Source: Flavobacteriales bacterium UBA1494 (GTDB taxonomy: Bacteria > Bacteroidota > Bacteroidia > Flavobacteriales_E > Vicingaceae). From it: DNA of 56,257 nucleotides. The translations under genes and the position numbers were made by a program. The notes under the pieces were generated by a model, which was not told the DNA's origin, did no database searches, and was given only the letters and a program-made list of their open reading frames with translations. Numbering within the stretch: position 1 is the stretch's first letter; each line of letters opens with the position of its first letter. Below, one piece after another: positions 37,509 to 46,278 of this stretch. The stretch spans positions 1-56,257 of the forward strand of contig CAJJAT010000032.1 in assembly GCA_905182175.1 (NCBI GenBank), given 5' to 3'.

Positions 37509-38918
37509 CTATCCGTTAATAGTTACGTGCACTTCTTTTAATATTTTAAATGCTCCTTCTGTTGTTTCAGACTCTGCATAGGTTCTTAATACTGGCTCGG
37601 TTCCTGACGGTCGAATCATTACCCATTCATCATTCGCAAAAAAGAATTTAAACCCGTCTACTTTTTCGATGCGTTCTACCTTATACGATCCAAATTGATT
37701 GTACTCGTCATTTTTACAACTTTCCATAATTCTTTGCTTATCCGCTTCTTCTAGTTGCAAATCAATTCTTTCAAACTTAAACGCCCCTACTACTTTATAT
37801 ACTTCAGTAATTAAATCATCTAATGATTTACCTGACTTCTCCATGTATTCCCAAATCACTAATCCCATCCAAATGCCATCTCTTTCCGGAATATGACCTT
37901 TGATTGCGATTCCGCCTGACTCCTCTCCTCCAACAAGTACATCTTCAGAAACCATGTGACCTGCAATGTATTTGAAACCAATCTTGGTAACCTCATAGTC
38001 GATGCCATAAGCGTCACACATCTTTTTAACTTTTGGAGATACAGAAAAAGCATTTACAACCTTTCCCGTCATCTTTTTTTCTTTTGCTAAATAATTAATT
38101 AACAGTAAAATAATATGATGAGAGTCAATAAATTCACCTTTTGAATTGTACAGCCCAATTCTATCGGCATCTCCATCAACCGCCAATCCGCAGTCTAAGT
38201 CTCCTTCAGATATTTTTAGTAGCTCCGAAAACTCAGTTAAATTTCTGTGAATTGGTTCTGGGGCTTGGCCGTTAAACCCAGGATTATGATCGCAATGTAA
38301 AAAGGTAATATCTGGCAATAACCTTCTCATAACGTCCTGTCCTGAACCAAACATGGCATCAAAAGCAAAGTTCATTTTTGAGTTCCGAATAGACTCCATG
38401 TCAAAATTTGCTTCAACATGATCTATATACATTTGCTCTAAATCTACATATTCCACTTTCCCTTGAGCAACCAAGTCTGACATCTTAATAGAATCTAAAT
38501 CGATATTAGTTAACTCAGGAATTAAGTCCTCAACTTCTTGTACCTCTTTTGGCAACAATGGCCCTCCAAAATGACCTTTCAATTTAAAGCCATTGTAAGA
38601 CGGAGGATTGTGAGAAGCAGTAATTACAACACCTAAAGAGGCCGATAACTTCACGTTTCCTAAAGAAACCATTGGTGTAGAAACGGCACCTTTTGCTAAA
38701 TAAACCTTCACTCCTCCCGCAGTTAATACTTTCGCTGTAGTTTCTGCAAACATTTCTCCTGCGTATCTGCAATCGTGACCAATCACACAGGTTGGATTCT
38801 CGAAATTTTCATTCAACCAAACAGCAGTTCCTTTAGAAACTCTCGCCACGTTGGCAACTGTATAATCTTTTGCAATGATGGCTCTCCATCCGTCTGTTCC
38901 AAACTTTATTTTTGACAT
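37509..38918 (-). CDS. Phosphoglucomutase/phosphomannomutase family protein
   Basis: An alpha-D-phosphohexomutase that moves phosphate between C1 and C6 of hexoses, feeding sugar-nucleotide and glycogen metabolism. From the ATG at 38918 it has 469 residues (MSKIKFGTDGWRAIIAKDYT); a frame opening at 38942 adds eight unlikely residues. The catalytic serine is S102 in VVITASHNPPSYNGFKLKG. The Mg2+ loop is DGDADRIGLY, the sugar-binding loop is VGGEESGGIAIKGHIPERDG, and the phosphate loop near the end is IRPSGTEPVLRTYAES. All four motifs are intact. Whether glucose, mannose or glucosamine phosphate is preferred is not clear from sequence. Confidence 0.93.
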   Translation of the reverse strand: MSKIKFGTDGWRAIIAKDYTVANVARVSKGTAVWLNENFENPTCVIGHDCRYAGEMFAETTAKVLTAGGVKVYLAKGAVSTPMVSLGNVKLSASLGVVITASHNPPSYNGFKLKGHFGGPLLPKEVQEVEDLIPELTNIDLDSIKMSDLVAQGKVEYVDLEQMYIDHVEANFDMESIRNSKMNFAFDAMFGSGQDVMRRLLPDITFLHCDHNPGFNGQAPEPIHRNLTEFSELLKISEGDLDCGLAVDGDADRIGLYNSKGEFIDSHHIILLLINYLAKEKKMTGKVVNAFSVSPKVKKMCDAYGIDYEVTKIGFKYIAGHMVSEDVLVGGEESGGIAIKGHIPERDGIWMGLVIWEYMEKSGKSLDDLITEVYKVVGAFKFERIDLQLEEADKQRIMESCKNDEYNQFGSYKVERIEKVDGFKFFFANDEWVMIRPSGTEPVLRTYAESETTEGAFKILKEVHVTING

Positions 38919-39000
38919 ATTTTTCTCATTTATGGAGCACAAAAGTAAAAAAATTAGATCGAACTTTAGAAAAGTAAATATGTCCGTTATCTTAAGCTTC

Positions 39001-40050
39001 TTATTTCATGATTTTTCTTCTATTCAACTCATTGCGATACGCTCTTGCGTAGGCGCTGTGCTGAGAGAATGAACGAGCAAAATTATGATACCCTGAAAAA
39101 TCCGCCTTAGCACACATGTATATATAATTGTGCTTTTCGTAATTCAAAACCGCATCAATTGAAGAGATTTCAGGCAAATTGATAGGACCCGGCGGCAATC
39201 CTGCGTACAAATATGTATTGTAAGGAGAATCTATTTTCATCTGCTTATTGAGAACTCGTTTTATCGAAAAATCTCCGATTGCATAGATAATGGTAGGATC
39301 AGACTGCAATTTCATCTTTTTCTTAATTCTATTGATATACAACCCCGCAACTTTAGGTCGTTCATCTCTGCGCTGCGATTGCTCAGCTTGAACGACAGAG
39401 GCTAAAATAGAAACCTCAGACTGAGTCAAGTTTAATACTTTTGCCTTTGACTTCCTTGCTTCAGTCCAAAAGACTTTATACTCACGTGCCATTCGTTTTA
39501 CAAAGTTTTCAGCTGATGTATTCCAATATATCTCATATGTATTTGGTATGAATAAAGTCATTAACGTCTTTTGGTCAAAACCATACTTTTTTGCCACCTC
39601 TATGTTCTCTAACATTTCTAAAATCTCAAGAGAATCAGCTTCTAATTGCTTTCCAATCTTTCCAGCCAAATCTTGTGGAGTTCTCACCGTATTGAAGGTG
39701 ACTCGGACAGCCTCTTGCTCACCTGAACGCAATAAGTTAACTAACTCGTTGTTATTCATTCCATCTGTTAACTTATACTTCCCTGCTTTGGGCGCTGCAA
39801 ACGACTTTTGCCCCGCAACCCATATAAAAGAAGTCTTATCCAATAAAACCTTTTGCAGTAGCATTTGCTCCACTAAATCACTCATCGTTGAACCTGATTT
39901 AACGTATAAGTAAGGATCGTTGGCACTGACTTGCGTATTCGTTTGAAATATTTTACCGTAATAATTGTAAAACAGATATGCCGCTCCTAGGAACAAAAGA
40001 AAGAATACAACTCCTCCTGTTTTTAATTTACCGTTCTTCTTCTTCTTCAT
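39001..40050 (-). CDS. mltG: Endolytic murein transglycosylase MltG
   Basis: A membrane-anchored lytic transglycosylase that cuts nascent glycan strands and limits their length. The 349-residue protein has a basic cytoplasmic start (MKKKKNGKLKTGG), one transmembrane helix (about 12-31), a LysM-like region (about 45-110) and the YceG catalytic domain. The catalytic glutamate is E223 in ILASVVQAEQSQRRDE, followed by YINRIKKKMKLQSDPTIIYA and the conserved YNTYLYAGLPPGPI. All motifs are intact. It is divergent from trmD with an 88-bp intergenic region. Confidence 0.94.
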   Translation of the reverse strand: MKKKKNGKLKTGGVVFFLLFLGAAYLFYNYYGKIFQTNTQVSANDPYLYVKSGSTMSDLVEQMLLQKVLLDKTSFIWVAGQKSFAAPKAGKYKLTDGMNNNELVNLLRSGEQEAVRVTFNTVRTPQDLAGKIGKQLEADSLEILEMLENIEVAKKYGFDQKTLMTLFIPNTYEIYWNTSAENFVKRMAREYKVFWTEARKSKAKVLNLTQSEVSILASVVQAEQSQRRDERPKVAGLYINRIKKKMKLQSDPTIIYAIGDFSIKRVLNKQMKIDSPYNTYLYAGLPPGPINLPEISSIDAVLNYEKHNYIYMCAKADFSGYHNFARSFSQHSAYARAYRNELNRRKIMK

Positions 40051-40117
40051 TATATCACAAAAATAAGAAAGGTATTTAACCCTTGTTGTATTGCACTTAA
40101 GGTTGAATTAAAACAAG

Positions 40118-40125
40118 TAGCTTTG
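40118..40125 (+). promoter_or_regulatory. Putative -7 box for trmD
   Basis: TAGCTTTG matches TAnnTTTG, 13 nt upstream of the trmD ATG. The nearest upstream TTG is 24 nt away, slightly beyond the usual spacing. The start site would be near 40131, giving a very short leader. Confidence 0.45.
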
Positions 40126-40138
40126 TAAAAATTCGCTT

Positions 40139-40825
40139 ATGAGAATAGATATTATCACAATTTTACCTGAACTTTTAGAGGGGCCTTTTTCTGCCTCAAT
40201 TCTGAAACGAGCTCAAGAAAAGGGATTAGCGAAAATACATCTACACAATTTAAGAAACTACTCTACCAACAAACAAAAATCTGTCGATGACTATGCGTTT
40301 GGGGGCGGAGCCGGAATGGTAATGACCATGCAACCCATTGACAATTGCATTTCAGCTTTAAAAGCAGAAAGAGAGTACGACGAGGTGATATATATGACCC
40401 CTGACGGCGAAGAATTAAATCAATCCATAAGTAACTCACTTTCTCTGAAAGGAAATTTATTAATTCTTTGCGGACACTATAAAGGAATTGACGAAAGAGC
40501 AAGAGAAGCTTATATTACAAGGGAAATTTCGATAGGGAGTTATGTACTTTCCGGTGGAGAATTGGCAGCAGCAGTTTTAACAGATAGCATTATAAGATTA
40601 TTACCAGGCGTGCTCAATGATGAAACATCTGCCCTATCAGACTCTTATCAAGATAATTTGCTAGCCCCTCCTGTATATACCAGACCGGCAGAATACGATG
40701 GAATGAGAGTTCCCGACATTTTATTGTCAGGAGACCTAAAAAATATAGAACTTTGGAGGCATGAAAAAAGCTTGGAACGTACTAAAACAAGGCGTCCTGA
40801 ATTATATAAAAAATATTCGAAATAA
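40139..40825 (+). CDS. trmD: tRNA (guanine-N1)-methyltransferase TrmD
   Basis: Methylates G37 next to the anticodon in tRNAs reading CNN codons, preventing +1 frameshifting. The 228-residue protein has the SPOUT-class trefoil knot. The SAM-binding segments [20 protein letters not shown] and [20 protein letters not shown] are intact, as is the N-terminal [17 protein letters not shown]. The C-terminal helical domain binds tRNA. It is followed by rplS after 68 bp, the usual trmD-rplS pairing, though rimM and rpsP are not adjacent here. Dimeric in known members. Confidence 0.96.
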   Translation: MRIDIITILPELLEGPFSASILKRAQEKGLAKIHLHNLRNYSTNKQKSVDDYAFGGGAGMVMTMQPIDNCISALKAEREYDEVIYMTPDGEELNQSISNSLSLKGNLLILCGHYKGIDERAREAYITREISIGSYVLSGGELAAAVLTDSIIRLLPGVLNDETSALSDSYQDNLLAPPVYTRPAEYDGMRVPDILLSGDLKNIELWRHEKSLERTKTRRPELYKKYSK

Positions 40826-40829
40826 GGAG

Positions 40830-40859
40830 TTGGTATGTATATAGAAAATACTACTTTTG
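40830..40859 (+). promoter_or_regulatory. Promoter of rplS
   Basis: TTG (40830-40832), exactly 19 nt, then TACTTTTG (40852-40859) fit the Bacteroidota consensus. The start site would be near 40865, 29 nt before the rplS ATG. A 6-bp hairpin TGCTCT/AGAGCA (40858-40863 with 40874-40879) spans the predicted start site and would be complete only in transcripts coming from trmD. Confidence 0.65.
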
Positions 40860-40893
40860 CTCTCCTCTTTTCTAGAGCATAATACACGACGAA

Positions 40894-41250
40894 ATGGACG
40901 CAATAAAATTTGTAGAACAAGATTTAAACCCAACTCACGAAATTCCAAATTTTGGTGCTGGAGATACTATAGCTGTAGCTTATAAAATTAAGGAAGGCGA
41001 AAAAGAAAGAACTCAGGTTTTTCAAGGGACTGTGATCCAAAGAAGAAATTCAGGTGTAAACGAAACATTCACTGTAAGAAAAGTTACAGGCGGAATGGCA
41101 GTTGAAAGAGTTTTTCCACTTGCTTCTCCATTTTTGGAAAGCATTAGAATAGTTAAGAGTGGTTCAGTAAGAAGAGCTAGAATTTTTTACTTGAGAGAAT
41201 TGAAAGGTAAGTCTGCTCGTATTAAAGAGAAAATCTTTATTAAGAAATAA
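40894..41250 (+). CDS. rplS: 50S ribosomal protein L19
   Basis: L19 sits at the 30S-50S interface of the large subunit. The 118-residue protein starts [20 protein letters not shown]. It carries the family core [20 protein letters not shown] and [20 protein letters not shown], and the basic end with [20 protein letters not shown]. Length and motifs are typical. It follows trmD, has its own promoter in the gap and ends in a strong terminator. Confidence 0.97.
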   Translation: MDAIKFVEQDLNPTHEIPNFGAGDTIAVAYKIKEGEKERTQVFQGTVIQRRNSGVNETFTVRKVTGGMAVERVFPLASPFLESIRIVKSGSVRRARIFYLRELKGKSARIKEKIFIKK

Positions 41251-41265
41251 GACTCAAAAAAATAT

Positions 41266-41294
41266 AAAAAACCACGCTTTTAGCGTGGTTTTTT
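41266..41294 (+). terminator. Intrinsic terminator of rplS
   Basis: A stem of eight G/C-rich pairs extended by A-T pairs (AAAAAACCACGCT / AGCGTGGTTTTTTT) with a three-base loop and a T-run, 15 nt after the rplS stop codon. Confidence 0.95.
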
Positions 41295-41448
41295 TATGGT
41301 AAATTTCTACAATACAATTGGAAGAAATCAATGCTTAAATTCCCATCTGAAGCGACGGAAGGTCCCCCCTTGAGAACATATCTAACATACATTGCAGTTG
41401 TACTATTTAATTAGTAATTTTATTACTTAAACAATTAATAATTGAGTA

Positions 41449-42345
41449 ATGAAGACTATAGCAGTATTTAGAACCATCATGTGTGTGATAGGAATATTTT
41501 CAGTTGAGCCTTTCTTCAGCCAAAACACCTTGGTACTTCAGCCAAACTCCACTGATGGTAAAGACGCCTTATTAAATGAAAGATCTCCTTCTACTAATTA
41601 CAAAGACAATTTAGATTTCATCTCCTTTGATTGGACGTTTTCGGGAATTGCATTCAAAGGATTATCCTTAATTCAATTTGATTTAACTTCATTACCCCCA
41701 AATTCTGTGATTACTAATGCTACACTCTCGTTATATCATAATAGCACCTCAAATTCTGCGGGCCAGGCAGGAAATAACGCATGCCACTTGAAAAAAGTAA
41801 CTTCATTTTGGAATGAATATATAATTACTTGGAATACCATGCCAACTTCTACTTCTGTTAATCAAGTAGTCTTAGATTCAAGTACTATTTCCAATCAAGA
41901 CTATACAAATATTGACATTACTAACTTTGTTACCGACTGGCATACGAACCCCAACTCAAATTTCGGCATGCAATTAGAGTTGATAAATCAGTCTCCCTAT
42001 AAGAGCATGAAATTTTGCTCTAGCGATCATACTGACTCTACGTTAAGACCAAAACTTATAATATCCTATTTCATTTCAACATCTCTTGAAGACTTTCATC
42101 ATGATGAATTCGAATTCACAGTTTCACCAAATCCTTCTTCGGGTCAAATATCTATTCAATTAGCTGAATTTACCTCTGATTTTGTAACGATCGAAATAAT
42201 TAATGCTGCAGGAAAAACGATTGATTCAAGACTAGTGAGTTCCTCCAATTTTCTATTGGATTTATCATTATACCCAAAAGGAATTTACTTTATTAAGGCA
42301 CAATTTGATAACTTCACTACAACAAAGAAAATAATTGTGCAATAG
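41449..42345 (+). CDS. Secreted DNRLRE-domain protein with T9SS type A sorting domain
   Basis: A 298-residue exported protein. It has a signal peptide (MKTIAVFRTIMCVIGIFSVE, with cleavage after about residue 25). The DNRLRE domain (about 27-200) has TLVLQPNSTDGKDALLNERS, LIQFDLTSLPPNSVITNATL, the tryptophan-rich TSFWNEYIITWNTMP, and the closing LRPKLIISY. The C-terminal T9SS type A domain (about 220-298) has FTVSPNPSSGQISIQLAEFT and KGIYFIKAQ. DNRLRE domains are found in large polysaccharide-active and adhesin proteins; alone here, it may bind a surface polymer. It has no neighbours on the same strand in close range, so it is probably monocistronic. Confidence 0.87.
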   Translation: MKTIAVFRTIMCVIGIFSVEPFFSQNTLVLQPNSTDGKDALLNERSPSTNYKDNLDFISFDWTFSGIAFKGLSLIQFDLTSLPPNSVITNATLSLYHNSTSNSAGQAGNNACHLKKVTSFWNEYIITWNTMPTSTSVNQVVLDSSTISNQDYTNIDITNFVTDWHTNPNSNFGMQLELINQSPYKSMKFCSSDHTDSTLRPKLIISYFISTSLEDFHHDEFEFTVSPNPSSGQISIQLAEFTSDFVTIEIINAAGKTIDSRLVSSSNFLLDLSLYPKGIYFIKAQFDNFTTTKKIIVQ

Positions 42346-42467
42346 GTTGTAAATATTGTATCTATTTGATAGCATTTAGATTTACTATTCTATCTTAAAA
42401 GAAAAACAATTGAATAGTTAGACATTTCAAAACGTCTATGGCAAACCTTTTACTGTTGATACGGACT

Positions 42468-43883
42468 TCAATCAGCCCAAACCTTCCCCGGATTCAAAAT
42501 TCCATTGGGGTCGAAGGTATGCTTAATCGACTTTTGTAATTGTATTTCTCGGTCAGAAAACACAATATCCATGTACTCTTTTTGAACCAAACCTATTCCG
42601 TGCTCTCCCGAAAGAGTTCCTCCCAATTTTTTACAAAGACGAAAAATCTCACGGATTCCATTTTTTAAGGTTTCACCGTCCCAACTCTCATCGCTCATAT
42701 CTCCTTTCAGAATATTTACATGTAAATTCCCGTCTCCTGCGTGGCCGTAACATACGGACTGGAATCCATATCTAACTCCAATCTCCTTTACACCTATTAG
42801 CAAGTTTGCTAACTCGGCCCTTTTAACTACAGTGTCTTCCTCTTTGTAAATAGAATTGACCTTCACCGCTTCTCCCAAGCTTCTTCGCAACTTCCAAAGT
42901 TTGTCCTTCTGCGCTTGAGAATTAGCAAAAAGAATTTCTCCACAATTGTATTGCTCCAGTAGGCCAAAAATTGATTCAGCATCTTTCATCAAAATAGATT
43001 CATCATTTCCATCTAGCTCAATAAGCAAATGAGCTTCGTCGCTATCGTCCACCTCAAATTCGATTCCCTCTATGTACTTTTTAGCATATACCAATGCATC
43101 TCGTTCCATAAACTCTAGCCCACTTGGAATAATTCCAGCTTGAAAGATAGTTGAAACAGCCTTGCAAGCTTCTGCTGCTATTTTAAAAGGCACAAGCATT
43201 AGTATATCCTTCTTCGGCAGGGGCAATAATCTAAAGACCGCTTTAGTTATAATCCCTAGCGTTCCTTCGCTGCCAACTAACAACTGAGTTAAGTTCAACC
43301 CTGTTGCGTTTTTGATAACATTGGCTCCTGTCCAAATAATCGAACCATCCGCCAGAACAACTTCTAGGTTTAATACATAATCTGTCGTTACACCATATTT
43401 TACAGCTTTTGGGCCACCACTGTTTTCAGCTAAATTTCCCCCAATAAAGCAACTGCCTTTACTCGCAGGATCAGGAGGGTAAAACAATCCAACTTTAGCT
43501 ACAGCCTCTTGAAAAACCTGAGTAATAACTCCGGGCTCAACAGTCGCTTGCCCATTCGCCTCATCAATATCCACAATACGATTAAACCGTTCCATGCTCA
43601 ATAGAACGCCACCAAAAACAGGTAATGCTCCCCCACTCAGTCCTGTGCCTGCCCCACGAACTGTTATTGGAATATTTCTATTGTTACAATACATCGCAAT
43701 ACTTGATACTTCCGCTGTATTTGCAGGAAGGATAACTACTCCCGGTTTGAAATGTAAATCTTCGGTGTAGTCATGATCGTATTGCTCTAACTTTTCGTTT
43801 TGTGTCAGCACAAAAGGCTGTGAAGCAACCCTTTCAAAATATTCGATATCGATTGCTGCAATAGCTGAGAATGTAGGATTCAT
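42468..43883 (-). CDS. FAD-linked oxidase (glycolate/D-lactate dehydrogenase type)
   Basis: A flavoprotein of the GlcD/D-lactate dehydrogenase family, oxidising a 2-hydroxy acid to the 2-oxo acid. The 471-residue protein has the PCMH FAD-binding domain with PITVRGAGTGLSGGALPVFG, the segment CFIGGNLAENSGGPKAVKYG, and LLVGSEGTLGIITKAVFRLL. The C-terminal cap has GHAGDGNLHVNIL and LGGTLSGEHGIGLVQKEYMD, containing histidines of the active site. Length is standard for GlcD. No GlcE/GlcF partners are adjacent, so D-lactate is as likely a substrate as glycolate. It is divergent from the DPP-IV gene with a 66-bp gap. Confidence 0.92.
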   Translation of the reverse strand: MNPTFSAIAAIDIEYFERVASQPFVLTQNEKLEQYDHDYTEDLHFKPGVVILPANTAEVSSIAMYCNNRNIPITVRGAGTGLSGGALPVFGGVLLSMERFNRIVDIDEANGQATVEPGVITQVFQEAVAKVGLFYPPDPASKGSCFIGGNLAENSGGPKAVKYGVTTDYVLNLEVVLADGSIIWTGANVIKNATGLNLTQLLVGSEGTLGIITKAVFRLLPLPKKDILMLVPFKIAAEACKAVSTIFQAGIIPSGLEFMERDALVYAKKYIEGIEFEVDDSDEAHLLIELDGNDESILMKDAESIFGLLEQYNCGEILFANSQAQKDKLWKLRRSLGEAVKVNSIYKEEDTVVKRAELANLLIGVKEIGVRYGFQSVCYGHAGDGNLHVNILKGDMSDESWDGETLKNGIREIFRLCKKLGGTLSGEHGIGLVQKEYMDIVFSDREIQLQKSIKHTFDPNGILNPGKVWAD

Positions 43884-43949
43884 ACAATTAGATTAAGTTC
43901 TATTATTTGGCTAAATTGGACTTCATAAAATTATTTAAAGAAAGCTTAC

Positions 43950-46187
43950 ATGAATAGAGTTGTTATTGCAGTTATTAGCATTTTGTTGGTAAACAATATA
44001 AATGCACAAGAATTTGAATCTAAAGAAGATGCATATCCTATAGATAAAAAAGGCGATTACAAGGCTCCTTTAAAAAAGATGATTGACTTAAAAGACATTT
44101 GGAAAGATTATACATTTTCAAGTGAAACAGTGAGAGGTGTTCGTTCAATGGCTGACGGAAAAAACTACACAGCTCTAGAAAAAGGTAAGTCCGGCGTGAA
44201 CCTAGTGCAATACAATTACAGAACAGGAAAAAAAGCTACTACACTAATAGATGCTAAAAATCTTGTTTTTAATGACAACAAATTAGAAATGCAGAGCTAT
44301 GAATTTTCTGCAGATGAAAATAAAATCTTAGTTGGCACAGAGGTTGAAGCTATTTACAGGAGATCTTCAAAGGCGCATTACTTTGTTTACGATTTGGAAA
44401 CTCAAAAGGTAGAGCAATTGACTCCAGAAGATAAGCAGATGTATGCTGACTTCTCCCCTTCGGGCAATAAGGTTGCTTACGTTGTGAAGAATAACCTTTA
44501 TTTCAAGGATTTTTCAAATGGAAAAGTTACACAGGTCACAAGTGATGGGGAATACAACAAAATCATCAACGGAGCATCTGATTGGGTTTACGAGGAAGAA
44601 TTAGAGTTATCTAAGGCTTTTCAATGGTCTGCAGATGGCAATAAGTTAGCATACTATCGATTTGATGAAACAGCAGTTAAACAATGGAACATGAAAATGT
44701 ATGACGGACTTTACCCCTCAGATGCCCAGTTCAAATATCCAAAAGCAGGAGAAGAAAATGCAAAAGTTCAGGTCAAAATTTACAACTTAACTGATTCAAA
44801 AACAGTAAATGTTAACCTTGGGACTGAATACGAATATATTCCTTCAATTGAATGGACGAAAGATCCAAATACACTTGCTGTAATTTCTTCAAACAGACAT
44901 CAAAGTGAAGTAAAAGTCAATTTAATTGACGCAATAACTGGCAACGGAAAAACTATACACACCGAAAAAAGTGATACCTATATAGAAATGCCTTTCGATG
45001 TACACTTTACCAAAGACAAAGAACACTTTATAATTTTAAGCGAGAAGAGCGGCTTTAGACATCTTTACTTGCATAAAATTGATGGTGGCCTAAAAAATCA
45101 AATCACAACTGGAGATTGGCCCGTTACTTCTTATTATGGAATGAATGAAAGGAAAGGAATAGCTTACTTTCAGTCAGCGGAAACGAGTCCTATGAATCGC
45201 GATGTGTATTCCGTTAATTTAGATGGATCCAATAAAAAACGGTTAACTAAAAAAGAGGGAACGAACCGAGCAGATTTCAGCAATAGCTTTGCTTATTTTA
45301 TCAACTACCATACAACGGCAAACACTCCTAATTATGTTTCACTGCACAACTCTGCGGGTAACACAATAAGGGTGTTAAAGGACAATCAAAAATTGAATCA
45401 GACGTTGGTTGAATATGAAATTGGCGCAAAAACCTTTTTCAAGATTACTACATCTAAAAACGTTGAATTAAATGCCTGGATGATTAAGCCACCAAATTTT
45501 GACGAGGGTAAAAAGTATCCAGTTTTCTTAACTATTTACGGTGGCCCAGGCTCTCAAACAGTTACCAACTCTTGGGGAAGTTCTAACTACTTCTGGCACC
45601 AAATGCTAGCTCAGAAAGGCTACATTGTTATTTCAGTTGACAACAGAGGAACGGGCGCTAGAGGAGTTGATTTCAAAAAAGTGACTTACAAACAACTAGG
45701 CAAATACGAAACGGAAGATCAAATTGAAGCAGCGAAATACTTTGCGACTTTACCTTATGTTGATGCTTCGAGAATTGGAGTTCAAGGATGGAGTTATGGA
45801 GGCTATATGTCATCGCTCTGTTTATTAAAAGGTGCGGAATATTTTAAAGCTGCTATTGCAGTTGCACCTGTCACAAACTGGAGGTTTTACGATTCTATCT
45901 ATACAGAGCGGTACATGCAAACACCTCAAGAAAATGAAGATGGCTACGACGATAACTCGCCGATCAATCATGTTGAGAAATTAAAAGGAAAGTATCTTTT
46001 AGTTCATGGAATGGCGGATGATAATGTTCACCTGCAAAACACTTCTGAAATGATTTCAGCTTTAGTAGATGCGGATAAGCAATTTGATTTATTTGTGTAT
46101 CCAAATAAAAATCATGGAATCTACGGCGGTAATACAAGGTATCACTTGTACACAAAAATGACAAATTTCTTATTGGAAAATCTGTAA
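43950..46187 (+). CDS. Dipeptidyl peptidase IV (S9 family)
   Basis: A periplasmic or secreted serine protease that releases X-Pro dipeptides from peptide N-termini. The 745-residue protein has a signal peptide (MNRVVIAVISILLVNNINA), an N-terminal eight-bladed propeller domain (about 50-480) and the alpha/beta-hydrolase domain (about 490-745). The catalytic triad is S615 in GWSYGGYMSS, D690 in HGMADDNVH and H722 in NKNHGIYG. The substrate-amine-binding Glu pair lies in SDWVYEEELELSKAF. All motifs match DPP-IV. It stands directly upstream of two peptide transporter genes, suggesting that dipeptides released in the periplasm are imported next. Confidence 0.95.
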   Translation: MNRVVIAVISILLVNNINAQEFESKEDAYPIDKKGDYKAPLKKMIDLKDIWKDYTFSSETVRGVRSMADGKNYTALEKGKSGVNLVQYNYRTGKKATTLIDAKNLVFNDNKLEMQSYEFSADENKILVGTEVEAIYRRSSKAHYFVYDLETQKVEQLTPEDKQMYADFSPSGNKVAYVVKNNLYFKDFSNGKVTQVTSDGEYNKIINGASDWVYEEELELSKAFQWSADGNKLAYYRFDETAVKQWNMKMYDGLYPSDAQFKYPKAGEENAKVQVKIYNLTDSKTVNVNLGTEYEYIPSIEWTKDPNTLAVISSNRHQSEVKVNLIDAITGNGKTIHTEKSDTYIEMPFDVHFTKDKEHFIILSEKSGFRHLYLHKIDGGLKNQITTGDWPVTSYYGMNERKGIAYFQSAETSPMNRDVYSVNLDGSNKKRLTKKEGTNRADFSNSFAYFINYHTTANTPNYVSLHNSAGNTIRVLKDNQKLNQTLVEYEIGAKTFFKITTSKNVELNAWMIKPPNFDEGKKYPVFLTIYGGPGSQTVTNSWGSSNYFWHQMLAQKGYIVISVDNRGTGARGVDFKKVTYKQLGKYETEDQIEAAKYFATLPYVDASRIGVQGWSYGGYMSSLCLLKGAEYFKAAIAVAPVTNWRFYDSIYTERYMQTPQENEDGYDDNSPINHVEKLKGKYLLVHGMADDNVHLQNTSEMISALVDADKQFDLFVYPNKNHGIYGGNTRYHLYTKMTNFLLENL

Positions 46188-46278
46188 GATTTCGATCAAC
46201 TAATATTTGTCTAAAAGCTTATCAAATTTTACTATTTTAGACATTCTTAAAAAATCAACACAACACTAAACTAATATT

